Below, piece after piece: positions 35,126-46,270 of a stretch of DNA of 64,000 bases. Source of the DNA: Schistocerca nitens (taxonomy: Eukaryota; Arthropoda; Insecta; Orthoptera; Acrididae); assembly GCF_023898315.1 (NCBI RefSeq), contig NC_064622.1:274465503-274529502 (forward strand), given 5' to 3'. The notes under the pieces are model-generated. The model searched no databases and was not told the origin of the DNA. It saw only the letters and a program-made list of their open reading frames with translations. A program made the translations under genes and the position numbers. The stretch's first letter is position 1. Each line of letters begins with the position of its first letter.

Positions 35126-38100
35126 GGCCAAAGAAGTGCCCTCCTTCTTCAGCACCTGCCGGTGATTGGGCTTGCTCCTGGGACCCCTCTCCCCTGTGTT
35201 TCTCAGGCCGGAAGACTCCTTCCACCACTTGGCCACAAGGCACACCATCTGTGCGCCTCAAGGTCACCCGCTTTCTTTCAGTTCCAGATCTTGCAGACAC
35301 CTGTACTCCCTCTGTGCCCTGCCCCTCTCCACCTCCGAAAGAGAAGAAGAAAAAGAAGAAACATAAGTCCCAAGACAAGGTGCCCCTGGAGGTAGCATGT
35401 CCCCGTCGTATTCTGACATTGACATTTTATTTATGGAAGTCATCCCATCCATGTTGGCGACAACTACTGATCGAGGGACATACCTCCTCCTTGGCTTCTT
35501 TATGTCTAACTTGGACTCTCACCACACGATCATCCAGTGGAATTGCAATGGCCCATCACCCACCAGAAATGCAACTTCTGGTCTTCTCTTATTCTGCGTT
35601 GTCTTGCCCTTCAAGAAATGCATTTCTGTGATGAACACTCTCCAATATTTTGTGGTTATCGAGCGTTCTGTTCGGAACTGTGCCAGCCTCAGGGTAGCAT
35701 CTGGTGGGGTCTGCACTTTGGTTCGTTCTGATGTCATTAGTGAATGGATCCCCCTGTATATCAACTTGGAAGCAATAGTGGTTCGAGTGCAAACGAATCT
35801 GGCAATCACCATTTGCAATGTCTACCTCCCTCCAGGTAGGCCGCTTCCTTACACTGAACTGTCTACCTTAATCCAGCAACTCCTGCCCCCATTTCTTCTC
35901 CTTGGGGGCTTCAATGTCCACTACCCACTGTGGGGGAGTGTCACTTCAATGGGTAGGGGTCTCCTAATTGACCAACTTATCACGGACCTCGGTTCGTGTC
36001 TCCTCAATGATGGTTCCCCTACCCACTTCAATGCCGCTCATGGCACCTTCTCTGCTATCGATCTCGTGATTCCCCTGCCCTCATGGCTTCCCTACATTGG
36101 TCAACCCATGATGACCTTTGTGACAGTGACCACTTTCCAGTGATTCTATCATTCCCCTGCTGTCACCAGGTAGACAGGTCCCCACGTTGGGCATTTCACA
36201 GGGCCAGTTGGCCTTTTGTAAATGTCTACTGTGCACTTCAACAGCTCCTTCTCAAAATCCTTGATGCAGTTGTACAAGGTGTCTGCCACTATTCTTCATG
36301 CTGCTGGCCCTGCTGTCCCCCTACCCACAGATCCCTCTCATCATTGACCAGTACCGTGGAGGACTGAGGATGTCGCTGTTGCTGTCCAGGACTGCGAACG
36401 GGCTCTGCAACAATTTAAGCAAAATCCTTCACAGACCAACCTCCCCGCTTTTAAGCGTCTTCATGCTAAGGCTCATAACCTTATTAAACGGAGTAATTGG
36501 AATGCTGGGAGCACTATGTTTCCTCCCTGGGGACATATGCCTCTTCATCGCAAGTTTGGTCCAAGCTCCATGGCCTTCTGGGTCGCCAGCGACAGTCACT
36601 TGTCCAGGGTCTTAACCTCCAGGTTGCTCTGTGCACTGATCCATAGGTCCTCACAGAACACCTTGCAACACACTTTGCAACGGCATCGGTGTCCTTTCCC
36701 TATCCTACTACCTTTCTCTGGCAGAAATGCAGAGTTGAACAGACCCCACTCTGTTTCGTCCTGCACCACCCTGAGCCCTATAATGTGCCCTTCACTGAAT
36801 GGGAGTTGTTGCAGGCTCTTACCTCTTCCAAAGACACTGCCCCAAGCCCGGATTCCATCCACAACCAGATGATCCAACACCTGGGCGTACCCCAGGGCAG
36901 CATCTCCTCAGGGTCTTCAACCACTTTTGGCTCTCGGGTGCTTTTCCGTCACAATGACAGGACAGTATAGTTATCCCCATCCTTAACCCTAGGAAGAACC
37001 CAAAGTCTCTTGATAATTACCACCCAATTAGCCCGACGAATGTACTTTGTAAACTGCTTGAGAGGATAGTCAGCTTCAGATTATGTTGGGTAGTCAAATC
37101 TTGGAGCCTTTTGTGGCTTTGAGCAGGACGCTCTCCACCTGACCATTTACTCAGATTGGAATCAGCCATCTGATAGGCCTTTACACACTGCTGGCTCCTT
37201 GTCTAGCTCTTCTTTGACCTACATAAGGCGTACAACATGGCTTAGCACCATCACATTTTAGTAACCCTCCATGACTGATGCTTCCACGATCCCCTTCCGA
37301 TTTTTATCTGTGCGAGTTTTTATCTCACTGGCTCTTCCGTGTTCAAGTTGGCACTTCCCTCAGCGGCCCTCAGATTCAGGAGAATGATATCCCACAGGGT
37401 TCTGTGCTAAGTGTCACACACTTCCTCATTGTCATCAGTTGTGGACCTCTGGTTACCCCGGTGGTGTACGTTGACGATTTTTGCATCTGGTGCAGCTCCC
37501 ACTCGGTAGCATCTGCTTAGTGCCAGCTCCAAGGTGGCATCCAATGGGCCTCTGCGTGGGCCACCTCCCATGGATTTCAGCTTTCTCCCTCCAGAATGCG
37601 GGTTATGCATTTTTGTCGTTGACCTACAGTACACCCCAGTCCAGAAATTTATTTAGGCCATCACCTCCTAGATGTTGTAACACAGTCCTGTTTCTTGGGC
37701 CTTATTTTTTATAACAAGCTGACAGGGCTGCCCCACATTCGCCACCTGTAGACTACATGTAGCCCGGACTAGATTATGGTAGTCAGGTTTATGGCTCAGC
37801 AACTCCTTCCACTTTGAAACTGCTTGACCCTGTCCATCATTGTGGGGTGCATCTGGCTATTGGTGTTTCACATTAGTCCTGTTGATAGTCTCCTCACCGA
37901 AGGGGGGATTTCCCCTCTACACATACGATGGAGCCAACTCCTTGTTTCTTACACAATCACCATTCGCCAATTCCCTGACCATTCTGTGTACCCTGTGCTC
38001 TTTGCCAACCACGGATGTCTCCCTCATATCACCCGCTCTTGGGTGGGATTGACGGTTGGCCTGTGTCTCACTTCCCCCTGTCGGATCTCCACTCACTGGA

Positions 38101-38152
38101 CTGCACTCCATGTCTTTCCTCCCGTACTACCACCCCCTTGGGTGGTGCCTAG

Positions 38153-38415
38153 ACCACGGGTTAAGACCGAGCGAGGTGGCGCAGTGGTTAGACACTGGAC
38201 TCGCATTCGGGAGGACGACGGTTCAATCCCGCGTCCGGCCATCCTGATTTAGGTTTTCCGTGATTTCCCTAAATCACTCCAGGCAAATGCCACGATGGTT
38301 CCTCTGAAAGGGCACGGCCGACTTCCTTCCCCATCCTTCCCCAATCCGATGAGACCGATGACCACGCTGTCTGGTCTCCTTCCCCAAAACCAACCAACCA
38401 ACCACGGGTTAAGAC
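38153..38415 (+). mobile_element. tRNA-derived SINE with perfect 15-bp target-site duplication
   Basis: The body at 38168-38400 begins CGAGCGAGGTGGCGCAGTGG (polymerase III box A at about 38174-38186) and contains GGTTCAATCCC (box B at 38220-38230). It continues with a tRNA-unrelated part (CATCCTGATTTAGG...CAGGCAAATGCC) and ends in CCAACCAACCAACC. ACCACGGGTTAAGAC at 38153-38167 repeats exactly at 38401-38415. The insertion is inside the decayed LINE. The well-preserved boxes and exact duplication mark it as one of the younger insertions. It is not a tRNA gene: the acceptor and anticodon arms do not fold as a tRNA. Confidence 0.92.
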
Positions 38416-39398
38416 TGGCTTCGAACACCATTTATTGCTGGGATAATGTAGTGTGTTCACAGCAGAGCTTCTAGCCATTCACAGGGCCCTCCTTTTTATT
38501 TCTCAGGCCTCCCTCTACAGTGTTTTAATTTGTTCAGACTCCATGAGCAGCCTGCAGGCTCTCGACCGATGCTCCTCTCATCACCCTTTGGTCTGTACTA
38601 TCCATGATCTCTCTGCCCTTGAGCGTGCCGCCTGTTTCATTGTCTTTCTCTGGGTCCCAAGTCATGTAGGCATCCCAGGGAAAGAACTGGCTCACCATTT
38701 GGCTAGAGAAGCAGATATTTAACTCCGTTTCCTTTCATGATGCTGATATGCGGATCTATGTCAAATCCCTCTTTGCCCAAAAGTGGAATGCAATCTAGAG
38801 CACTACTGCTCATAGTAATAAACTCCACACAATCGAGGCAGTTTGGCACTCTTACTTCTGCTCCACTCGGAAGGAGTCCACTGTTTTATGCCGTTTACAC
38901 ATTGACCATACCCGGCTCACCCATTGTTTCCTCCTATGTAACAACCCACCCGCACAGTGTGGTTGTGGAGCCAGGCTGACAATATCTCACATATTGGTGG
39001 AATGTCCCCTTCATTTGTCCCTTCATGCTAAGTATCATCTTCCAGATCCCTTAAATTTAATATTAGCAGACAATTCACGGATGGTTGAACTGATCTTCAG
39101 TTTCCTCTGTGAAAGTGGTTTTTATTTCCAGATATAAGGTTCTACTTTAGTCTTGGAGCAGGGGCAGGTTGGTTGTGGTTGGAACTTCTTTTGCAGTCTT
39201 CTCGGTTTGTGACCCCTTCATTTCTAGTTTTTAGATTTGGTCTCACCTTTTATGCCTTTACTGTGTGTCTTTAATGTTTATTATTTTATAATTTGACTCC
39301 ACTGACTGGATCTGTCCACTGTGACTAACTTCAGAATTGCAGGACTGATGACCTCACCATTTGGTCCCATAACCCCTCTCAATTAATCAGTCAATCAA

Positions 39399-39895
39399 CC
39401 AATTCTCCTTTCTATGGAAGCCTGTCCGTCAAAGAGGATTTGTTTAAAAGTCTTTAAATTAATGATTGTATAGAGCTTGCAAGTTGGAGCCTCTAGAGTC
39501 CAAAGAAATGTCTCGTAAGCATGCACAAATATTTTAAAATGTGAAACCATAAGATGGGGAATAATTTATGTAATGCACTCCTTGTTTATGCTGCTGAGAA
39601 TTGGTATATTGGCTTATTATTCTCACCTGAAATCAGAAAATGCCTTTCAATTAAAGATGGCAGTCTCACAACACTGCCTTCTGTCTTAAGTAGTAATACA
39701 TTTGTCCATATTCATTAAGATCAGAAGCTAGACTATATCTTTTCACAATAATTAACATCAAACCAAAGCTCTCTTAGTTCAAGGAATAGAGAGAGCGTCA
39801 GTGATAGCGCTGTTTTCTCGCAGTCAGTTGCACGCATGCGCTACAAATAATATCTTGTTCAGCCACGCATCTTTTACTCTCGTGTGACACGAACC
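39399..39895 (-). repeat. Gypsy-type element, 5' LTR, second part
   Basis: Matches 20267-20765 almost throughout (for example GTCCAAAGAAATGTCTCGTA-type, TTTATGCTGC, GCTAGACT, TCTCGCAGTCAGTTGC, AATAATATCTTGTTC). It begins exactly where the LINE's CAATCAACC tail ends and closes the 20-kb element. Confidence 0.8.
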
Positions 39896-40660
39896 ACTAC
39901 ACATGGTAGAGAAGTGTCAGGTTGCCTGCACATGCAATGCAGGTTCTGGGCTGTACCAGATACAGAAAAAGAAATGAAAGCCTACTGTAACAGTTCAAGT
40001 CAGGGCCAGTTATAGTCATGGCAGTGTTTGTCTGCTGCTCATAGGTAGGTAAAACATGTTTCCTGTAGCCAATAGGATGATACTTTCAAGTAACCAATGA
40101 AAGTGGAGAAAACGAATTTCTAGTTCCGAAGTAGAAACAATTTTCTTCTTAGCTGTTGTCATAAATATTTGATTGTTTTTTCCTTAACATGTCATTAATT
40201 GCAATGTTGTGGTTAGGTTGGGACCAAATACCACAGCTTAAATTGCTGCAAGAGAAATGGGCAGCAATTAAATGTATTATTTTCACTGTCACAAATATTT
40301 GTCTGTTTTTTTTTACAATTATGTCTCAAGGTGGTGGGTATCGGTTGTTCTCACAAAAAGCAATCTTTTGGCAAAAAATTTTTTTAAAAATGAAATGTAT
40401 TAAAAATGTTTATTTTCTTAAAAATGGTACAATAATACTTGTTATGAAACTGTGTAATTTTCCCAGTTCAATAAAACACATTGTGGCAGAAAAGATTGTC
40501 CATGTCCACAGATGTGACAGTATAGGTCCATGGACATGAAATTTTGGTACACTGACATGATTATAAATTAGATAATTGCTTGTACTTTCTTTGGTAAACA
40601 AAAATGAGCTTATATTTCAGTTACAAACTTATTAGTCTATTTGTAACCACAGTTGAGTTT
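39896..40660. other. intron 3 sequence, no recognisable gene
   Basis: A/T-rich. Frames at 40189-40539 and 40604-40819 have no motif. The phrase TCCATGTCCACAGATGTGAC near 40498 has loose relatives near 45810 and 45972, on the other side of the LINE. Confidence 0.5.
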
Positions 40661-41146
40661 AAATTTATTTATTTATTTTATTTATTTATTGATTTATTTA
40701 ACCTGGCAAGATTAGGGCCATCAGGCCCTCTCTTACATCTAACCAGGCATTCTACTTATTTTACATTCATATGTTTTAGTAGGCATGTTAAACTACATCT
40801 AGTACAAAAAGTGAAATAAACAATTTGAAAGGTACACCTGGAAAAATACATACATATAGAGTTTATATTCTTAGATCACAAGTACTGTTATAATTAGACA
40901 TTATTGAACAGACAGATTTGAGATGGGAGTGCTGGCAGCAGGGAGTATGAGGGAGACTCATGGTGAAGGGAGGAGAAGAATAGAGACATGATGAAACATA
41001 ATTAAGGAAATATAAAGGAAAAGAATATTGCGTGGCTAATAGAGATGGATGAAGAGGAAGGCATCTCAGGAGCAACATAGGAGACGCTAGCTTTGCTATT
41101 TGACAGATGAGGGGATTGTCCTTGTACATTAATTTTGTGGAGAACT

Positions 41147-44032
41147 TTATAAGGATGATAGTAGGAAATGCTTCAACTTCTTCTTAAAAGCAGCAGGAGA
41201 TTGAATTTTGCGCAAGGTAAGGGGTAGTTTGTTCCAGAGGTGGACAGCGGCAACTGAGAAGGAGTTTGCAAAAGTTTTTGTTTTGTGAGTGGGCACAGTT
41301 AGGATACCAAATAAGAGTGACCTCGTGTTTCGATTATGATGACATGACAGGTTTTTAATCTCTGAAGCAAGGTACTGGGGTGTTTGCGCCTCGAGGAGTC
41401 GGTGGAGTAGACATAGAGTGTGGTAGTCGCGCAATTTGTCCGGCCGCAGCCACCCTAGCTGGGAGTATGAAGCACTAACATGATCGTATCGGCGAATGTT
41501 GCAGGTGTAACGCACACAGGCATTCATGGTTAGCTCTAGCCGTCTTTTGTTTTCACTGCTCATGCCTTGTTGAATCACATCACAATAGTGGAGGTTCGGT
41601 AGAACGAGTGCTTGCACGAGCTGGCGTTTCAAGTCCTGTGGAAATATGTTCCGAAACTTTTTGAGAGCATAGAGACAAGCAGACGTCTTTCGGCACACTG
41701 CGACTGTATTCTCCACCCAGTTGAGATGCTCATCCAAAGTTACACCCAAGTTCTTCACTGTTTTCTGATATGGTATTGGAGTACCGTCGAGCAGAATAGG
41801 AGGTAGCCGTTCGCGGAAATCTGAACTTATTAATTTCTGATGGGCTATTAAGATTACTTGCGTCTTTTTTGCATTTAGTTTAAGCCCCAGGTTTTTCGCC
41901 CATGTCACTACTGAAGACAGATCATCATTCATCTGAGCGATTGCAGTGTTTACATCTTCAGGTCTGATGCTTAGGTAGAGCTGGAGGTCGTCGGCATAGA
42001 AATGATATTTACAGGAGGACAGAACCGATGAAATATCGTTGACATATAAAGAAAACAAAAGTGGTCCTAAGACTGATCCTTGTGGCACTCCCGAGGAAAC
42101 ATGTTTCCAGGAAGATTTTTCATTTACGCAGACAACACATTGCTGTCTGTCTTTTAAGTAGCTTTCAAACCATCTCATTGCACTTTCAGAGAAATTAAGC
42201 TGTTGCATTTTTCTGAGCATTATGTCAAAAGCTTTGCTGAAGTCCAGTAGCGTCAATATTGTTGCCTTTCGATTGTCGATGGCATATTTCAGGTCATCAG
42301 TTACTTTAATTAGAGCAGTGTTTGTGCTGTGATGTTTACGGAAACCGGATTGAAAATTGTCATATAGGCTGAATTCATGCAAGTGTTCAGTGATTTGGTC
42401 ATGAACAATATATTCAAGTGCTTTGGAAACAGCAGGCAGTATGCTAATTGGTCGGTAATCACTAGGCAGTTGCGGGTTTTCGATCTTAGGGATGGGTCGA
42501 ATTAGGCTTCTTTTCCATGCAGTGGGATATATTCCGTTCACGAGGGAAAAATTAAATATGTCAGTTAAGACAGGCACTAAGATATCGGCAACATTCTTAA
42601 TCATGGTTATACCGATACTGTCGTTGCCTATTGCATCAGAAGAGATTCTCATTATTGCTTTTCTTGCCGTATTTGTTGTTACATGTTTTAGATGGAAGGT
42701 ATCGTTGTTAGTTATCCTGTTTAGGGATTCTTGTGGACGGTAATTATCAGCTGTGCTGGTATTCAGAGGTGCAGAGAAGAATTCATTTAATTCGTTAGCT
42801 GACACATGAAAAGTGGTTTCCGACTTTGCCTTTCCGACCCCCAAGCTACGGAGATTCTTCCATAGAGTCGTGGGCATCAGATCGCTGCATACAAGGGAGC
42901 GAGCGTGCCTGATTTTAGCATTGCGAATGCATTGTTTCACTCTGTTCCGTAGCTTTCTATATTCTTCGAAACTCTCGGGTTTCGGATCTGCCTTGAAACG
43001 CCTGTGGGCAGCATCCCTATTAGTCATCATTTGACGTAATTCAGCTGTCAGCCATGGAGCAGGAGATTTTCTTACACGGATTGTGCGCACAGGTGCATGT
43101 TTGTCATAGAGGGCAGTGAGTTTATCACCAAGTTCATTAATTTTTCCGTCGATTGTGGGTTTTCTGATTATTTGATGCCATGAGATTTCTGAGCAATCAG
43201 CTGTTAGAGCGTCAAGGTCAATACGTTTCATGTTCCTACAAGTTATGTAACGCGATTTGATCCTTGGGGGCTGCACAGAGTAGGCCAGGAATATTACATC
43301 ATGTGCTGAGAGGCCAGGGGCCGATGTTTGACCAACATCTCTTACTTTGTCAGTCTGTTTCGTTGCGATTACGTCTATAAGAGTATGACTGTGCGCCGTA
43401 TGGTGTGTAGGTTGTAATGGAAGAATGTTCATGCTATTGCAACTAAACAGTCTTCTTAGGTTTATTGCGGAGGGAGTGTCTCTTAGCAGGTCTATGTTCA
43501 AGTCACCCATTACGATGACATGTTCGTATTGACACTGAAGTGAATGTAATTCCGACTGGAAGGAACTCATTGAGCTTATTTTTGGCGGCTTGTACACGAC
43601 GCCAGTCAAGAATTTCCGACTTTGTATATTTATTTCAATGAACATGAATTCAGCCTCTTTTTCTTCAGCAGGATTTGACGTACATAAGACTTTCGCTTTG
43701 AGATCTGTTCGTATATACGCGCCGACGCCGCCACCTCGCTTTTTTGATCTGTCTGCCCTAAGAAATGTGTACCCTGGGAGATGAATAGATGCAGAGGATA
43801 TGTGTGGTTTCAACCACGTTTCGGATAAGAGGATTACGTGGTAGTTTAGTTGGTTGAAGAGGAGGCTAAGTTCTTCGTAATGTGCAGGTAAAGACTGGAT
43901 GTTGCAGTGAGCTGCTAAAAGCTCTGACGCGTTCCGCTGGGCAGCTTGAACTAGGGTGGCAGACTGGTTTGTCCCTTTGTTAGGCACTACCTGCCGCGAG
44001 GGGCACTGGCCGCTGCTTCCGCCAAGTGACAT
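41147..44032 (-). CDS. LINE ORF2: APE endonuclease + reverse transcriptase, open over 961 codons
   Basis: This would nick target DNA and copy the element's RNA in place. Endonuclease residues are visible: Asn44 (AAHCNIQSL), Glu71 (LLSETWLKP), Asp177 (VMGDLNIDLL) and His244 (GLSAHDVIF). RT follows at about 505-765: RPIPK, YRPISILPAVSK, NFQSGFRKHHST, motif A LLDFSKAFD with Asp597, GVPQGSVLGPLLFSLYVND, and motif C FYADD at 678-682. A C-terminal region ends LKHFLLSSL. Length matches CR1/L2-type ORF2 proteins (roughly 900-1000). Motif A passes straight from AFD to IMLRKM, whereas relatives have about five more residues here (TVDH-like); an in-frame deletion near 42220 would explain this. The start Met is a choice of convenience; the endonuclease begins about 38 residues in. 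Confidence 0.9.
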   Translation of the reverse strand: MSLGGSSGQCPSRQVVPNKGTNQSATLVQAAQRNASELLAAHCNIQSLPAHYEELSLLFNQLNYHVILLSETWLKPHISSASIHLPGYTFLRADRSKKRGGGVGAYIRTDLKAKVLCTSNPAEEKEAEFMFIEINIQSRKFLTGVVYKPPKISSMSSFQSELHSLQCQYEHVIVMGDLNIDLLRDTPSAINLRRLFSCNSMNILPLQPTHHTAHSHTLIDVIATKQTDKVRDVGQTSAPGLSAHDVIFLAYSVQPPRIKSRYITCRNMKRIDLDALTADCSEISWHQIIRKPTIDGKINELGDKLTALYDKHAPVRTIRVRKSPAPWLTAELRQMMTNRDAAHRRFKADPKPESFEEYRKLRNRVKQCIRNAKIRHARSLVCSDLMPTTLWKNLRSLGVGKAKSETTFHVSANELNEFFSAPLNTSTADNYRPQESLNRITNNDTFHLKHVTTNTARKAIMRISSDAIGNDSIGITMIKNVADILVPVLTDIFNFSLVNGIYPTAWKRSLIRPIPKIENPQLPSDYRPISILPAVSKALEYIVHDQITEHLHEFSLYDNFQSGFRKHHSTNTALIKVTDDLKYAIDNRKATILTLLDFSKAFDIMLRKMQQLNFSESAMRWFESYLKDRQQCVVCVNEKSSWKHVSSGVPQGSVLGPLLFSLYVNDISSVLSSCKYHFYADDLQLYLSIRPEDVNTAIAQMNDDLSSVVTWAKNLGLKLNAKKTQVILIAHQKLISSDFRERLPPILLDGTPIPYQKTVKNLGVTLDEHLNWVENTVAVCRKTSACLYALKKFRNIFPQDLKRQLVQALVLPNLHYCDVIQQGMSSENKRRLELTMNACVRYTCNIRRYDHVSASYSQLGWLRPDKLRDYHTLCLLHRLLEAQTPQYLASEIKNLSCHHNRNTRSLLFGILTVPTHKTKTFANSFSVAAVHLWNKLPLTLRKIQSPAAFKKKLKHFLLSSL

Positions 44033-44764
44033 AACACAGGGGTGTCCGAGATTTTGCGCGCCCTGTGTGTGACACCGCGAGTGCCGAAAGAAAGGCGACT
44101 GCTAGAGATTTCCTGAGGTTGTGGGAGTATAGAAAATGGATTAGTGGTATTCGGTGCAAGGAGAATATGACCAAAATAGTGACGGCTGTGTGTCACTGTG
44201 TATCCTCTGTCGTACGAGGAGAAATGTAATTAGCGTATTTGAAACAGCTTAGGGTGGAAATAAGGGAAAAGGGAGTGATTTAAGAGGCCGATGCTGCCAG
44301 CAGAGAGAAGTAAGCTTAATAATTAATAGATTATCGTAGGAAGCTAGAATTAAATTGAAATTTACTAAAGTGATGCTGGTAGTGATTATCGTAGGAAGCT
44401 ACAATTAGACTGAAATTTGCTATAGTGATACTGATAGTGATTTTTGTTATGAACAATTTAAACCGAAGGGATGGGTGATTAACGAACTAAAGGAGAAACT
44501 AATAATTGCAATAGAACTAATTCAGAACGGAAGAGAATAAACTGAGAAAATGAAAAAAGTATTAGCAGTAACTAAAATTAAGTAATGGTTAGAGCTACAG
44601 ACACAAAAAAATAGTGAAAAGTTAATACAGTTACAAAAACAATTAGTTGAAGGTACAAATATGGGTATAATTAAAAAATTAATAAAATTACAAGACTATA
44701 TCTGAGTATAGGGCTGTTACAATTTGCAAATGGTGTTAAGTTTGCACTTTTGGCTCGAGTAGCT

Positions 44765-45065
44765 TCACTTAATACTATTCAGTTCTGTCATGTTTGTGAC
44801 TGTCTTCTTTCCAGCTGCTGTCTTAATGATTACTCTGCCATCCTGAGTCCACACATTCTGAAGACCGAAATGGGATATGGCACTGTTTAAAATCTTTAGC
44901 CGTTCATGTGTCAGATCTTCCCTTATTGTAAGCCCTGTCCTTGCTAACTTCTTCTTCTGGGTAAAGATCTCTGCCCTTTTTCGGTACGAGATAAATTTAA
45001 TTATTATTGGACGAGGTTTGGTGGCACCTGGTAGTTTTCGTCCCACCCGATGGCTCCTGTCAATG
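44765..45065 (-). pseudogene. LINE ORF1 C-terminal fragment
   Basis: The minus frame reads GATKPRPIIIKFISYRKRAE, TQKKKLARTGLTIREDLT and ISHFGLQNVWTQDGRVII. This is the RNA-binding C-terminal domain seen in ORF1 of CR1/Jockey-type LINEs (IREDLT...VWT-DGRI). It is in the correct order and strand to belong with the ORF2 at 41147-44032, with about 730 bases between them. The upstream part of ORF1 is missing. Confidence 0.75.
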
Positions 45066-46270
45066 TCTAAGCACTAAACAAGCACTAAAACAAATCCTGT
45101 TATCCTGTTATATAGTCCTGTTTCTCCATTCTCTTCTGATCATTCTTCTCTCTCTATTTTCTATGTCAGATATTTTGTTTTTGCAGGTTTTTCCTTTCTC
45201 TCATCTTCTGTATCACATGTTTTTGTGGGTAATTTTTAATCCTTTCCCCTTCTCTCCTCATACTGGGGCACTTACGCTTGTTTCTTTTATAGGTATGACT
45301 TGTATTTATTCCAGAAATTTGATTAATTGTATTTTAAACTTTTAAGCTAAAATATTTTTGCATTCAGAACTCTCACATCCCATGAAAACAATGCTTTTAC
45401 TGAATACCCTAAAGACTGAAATTTGAAAGTTTATGAATTATAAGTATCTTTTTACCCCTATTAATAACATCAAATGTAACAATCACAGCAGCATTCCCTT
45501 CCTTGTTTTGTGAGATACCTATCTAAAATGTACACATGCATAGGTTCCACTTAAATATTTTCAATATGATGGTTTTTATTTGATAATATGTAATAAAATA
45601 ATGCAGTCCTACATCATATGCAAAGTAAATAAAGTGCAGTGAAAAAATTAGCTCTTACAATGACTTATTACAATTAAGCATATTTAGTTATAGTATAAGG
45701 TAATGTATTACACTCAGAAATTATGGATTATAAAGTAAGAAAAAGTGCAAAGTTTTGTAGCCTGACTTAATGTTTGTTACATCCATCAACGTGAATGTCA
45801 TACCTGTGGACACACCATATCCATGGATGTGATGTCTACGGGCATGAAAGATTTTCTAAAATTTTGAATTTAAACAGTTACATTAAATTTATAAATAATA
45901 TGTTATATAATTAATTTAAACAAATTAACAATACCTTTGATTGATAAATGATTACATGTTATTTTACATCTAAATGTAAAGTGGTCATGGGTGCAGATGT
46001 GACACAATGAAGATAACCATGGAAAAAAATTTACCTTAATAGCAACCTTTCCTCTCCCAAGCAAGTCATCAACTACATACAGTAATGTCTTTTGACAAAA
46101 TGGCTGCTTGCTAGTCTTCGTCAATATTATAAAAATACTACTGCTGCCCTCTGGTGTGACTATAGCAATTACCATTTGTGTCTGTGAACACAACATAAAA
46201 TTTGGGGACATGAGTTTAGAATATTGTAAAACGTAGTCCCTTTTGCAATTTCTTTTTAAGTTAAAGTATG
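45066..46270. other. intron 3 sequence, no recognisable gene
   Basis: A/T-rich, with frames lacking motifs (145-codon minus frame at 45903-46340 partly overlaps the Tc1 end). I see nothing else. Confidence 0.5.

Larger units (their letters stand above)
35118..38722 (+). pseudogene. LINE ORF1 end plus ORF2 (endonuclease-RT-RNase H) remnants
   Basis: Coding remains of the I-clade-like LINE right of the hAT-like insertion. The ORF1 tail with its poly-Lys segment ends near 35390. Endonuclease fragments follow in several frames (35397-36143), an RT with most motifs damaged (36689-36970, 37278-37520, VDDFCIW), and a better preserved RNase H (38453-38722) with the Asp of CSDSMSSL and VPSHVGIPG. A tRNA SINE at 38168-38400 interrupts the segment between RT and RNase H. 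No complete domain remains. Confidence 0.8.
25598..39398 (+). mobile_element. I-clade-like LINE (ORF1 gag + endonuclease/RT/RNase H), 5' truncated and interrupted
   Basis: ORF1 is read from 25598 (HGNIEDKFGEVEPLSKMR, SCATQSAALHACDHLGN) through a CCHC-knuckle region near 26030 (CLRFGHMSSYC, CGDPIHE) and a proline-rich tail to 26416. It then resumes at 35118 after the 8.7-kb inserted element and ends in a Lys run (KEKKKKKKHKSQDK) near 35340. ORF2 follows: endonuclease (about 35520-36140, IQWNCNG, YLPPGRPLP, GGFNVHYPLWGS), RT (about 36800-37700, VPQGS-like and VYVDDFCI) and RNase H (38453-38722, ICSDSMSSLQAL, VPSHVGIPGKELA). The RNase H domain argues for the I group. The 3' end has CTGATGACCTCACCATTTGGTCC and CAATCAACC repeats. 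Many frameshifts mean it is inactive. Confidence 0.85.
40664..45065 (-). mobile_element. CR1/L2-like LINE, nearly complete, 5' truncated in ORF1
   Basis: Running right to left: the C-terminal third of ORF1 (45065-44765), an intervening stretch, an uninterrupted ORF2 (44032-41147), a 3' UTR, and a terminal (AAATAAAT)n tail that appears on + as TTTATTTATTTATTTATTTATT at about 40664-40700. Its low number of lesions compared with all other LINEs in the window suggests a recent insertion. It lies in intron 3 of Rbbp5, antisense to the gene. Confidence 0.85.

Noticed and set aside
34927-35631. A 234-codon proline/lysine-rich gene
   Set aside because: It runs from hAT-like DNA into the resumed ORF1 of the interrupted LINE; a chance chimera.
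38168-38240. tRNA gene
   Set aside because: Box A and box B are present but the body continues as a SINE with CCAACC tail and a target duplication; no tRNA fold.
19821-39895. Matching blocks at 19.8-20.8 kb, 25.4 kb and 39.4-39.9 kb as a segmental duplication
   Set aside because: Their order, the intervening gag-pol on the minus strand and the LINE at the break fit LTRs of one element better.
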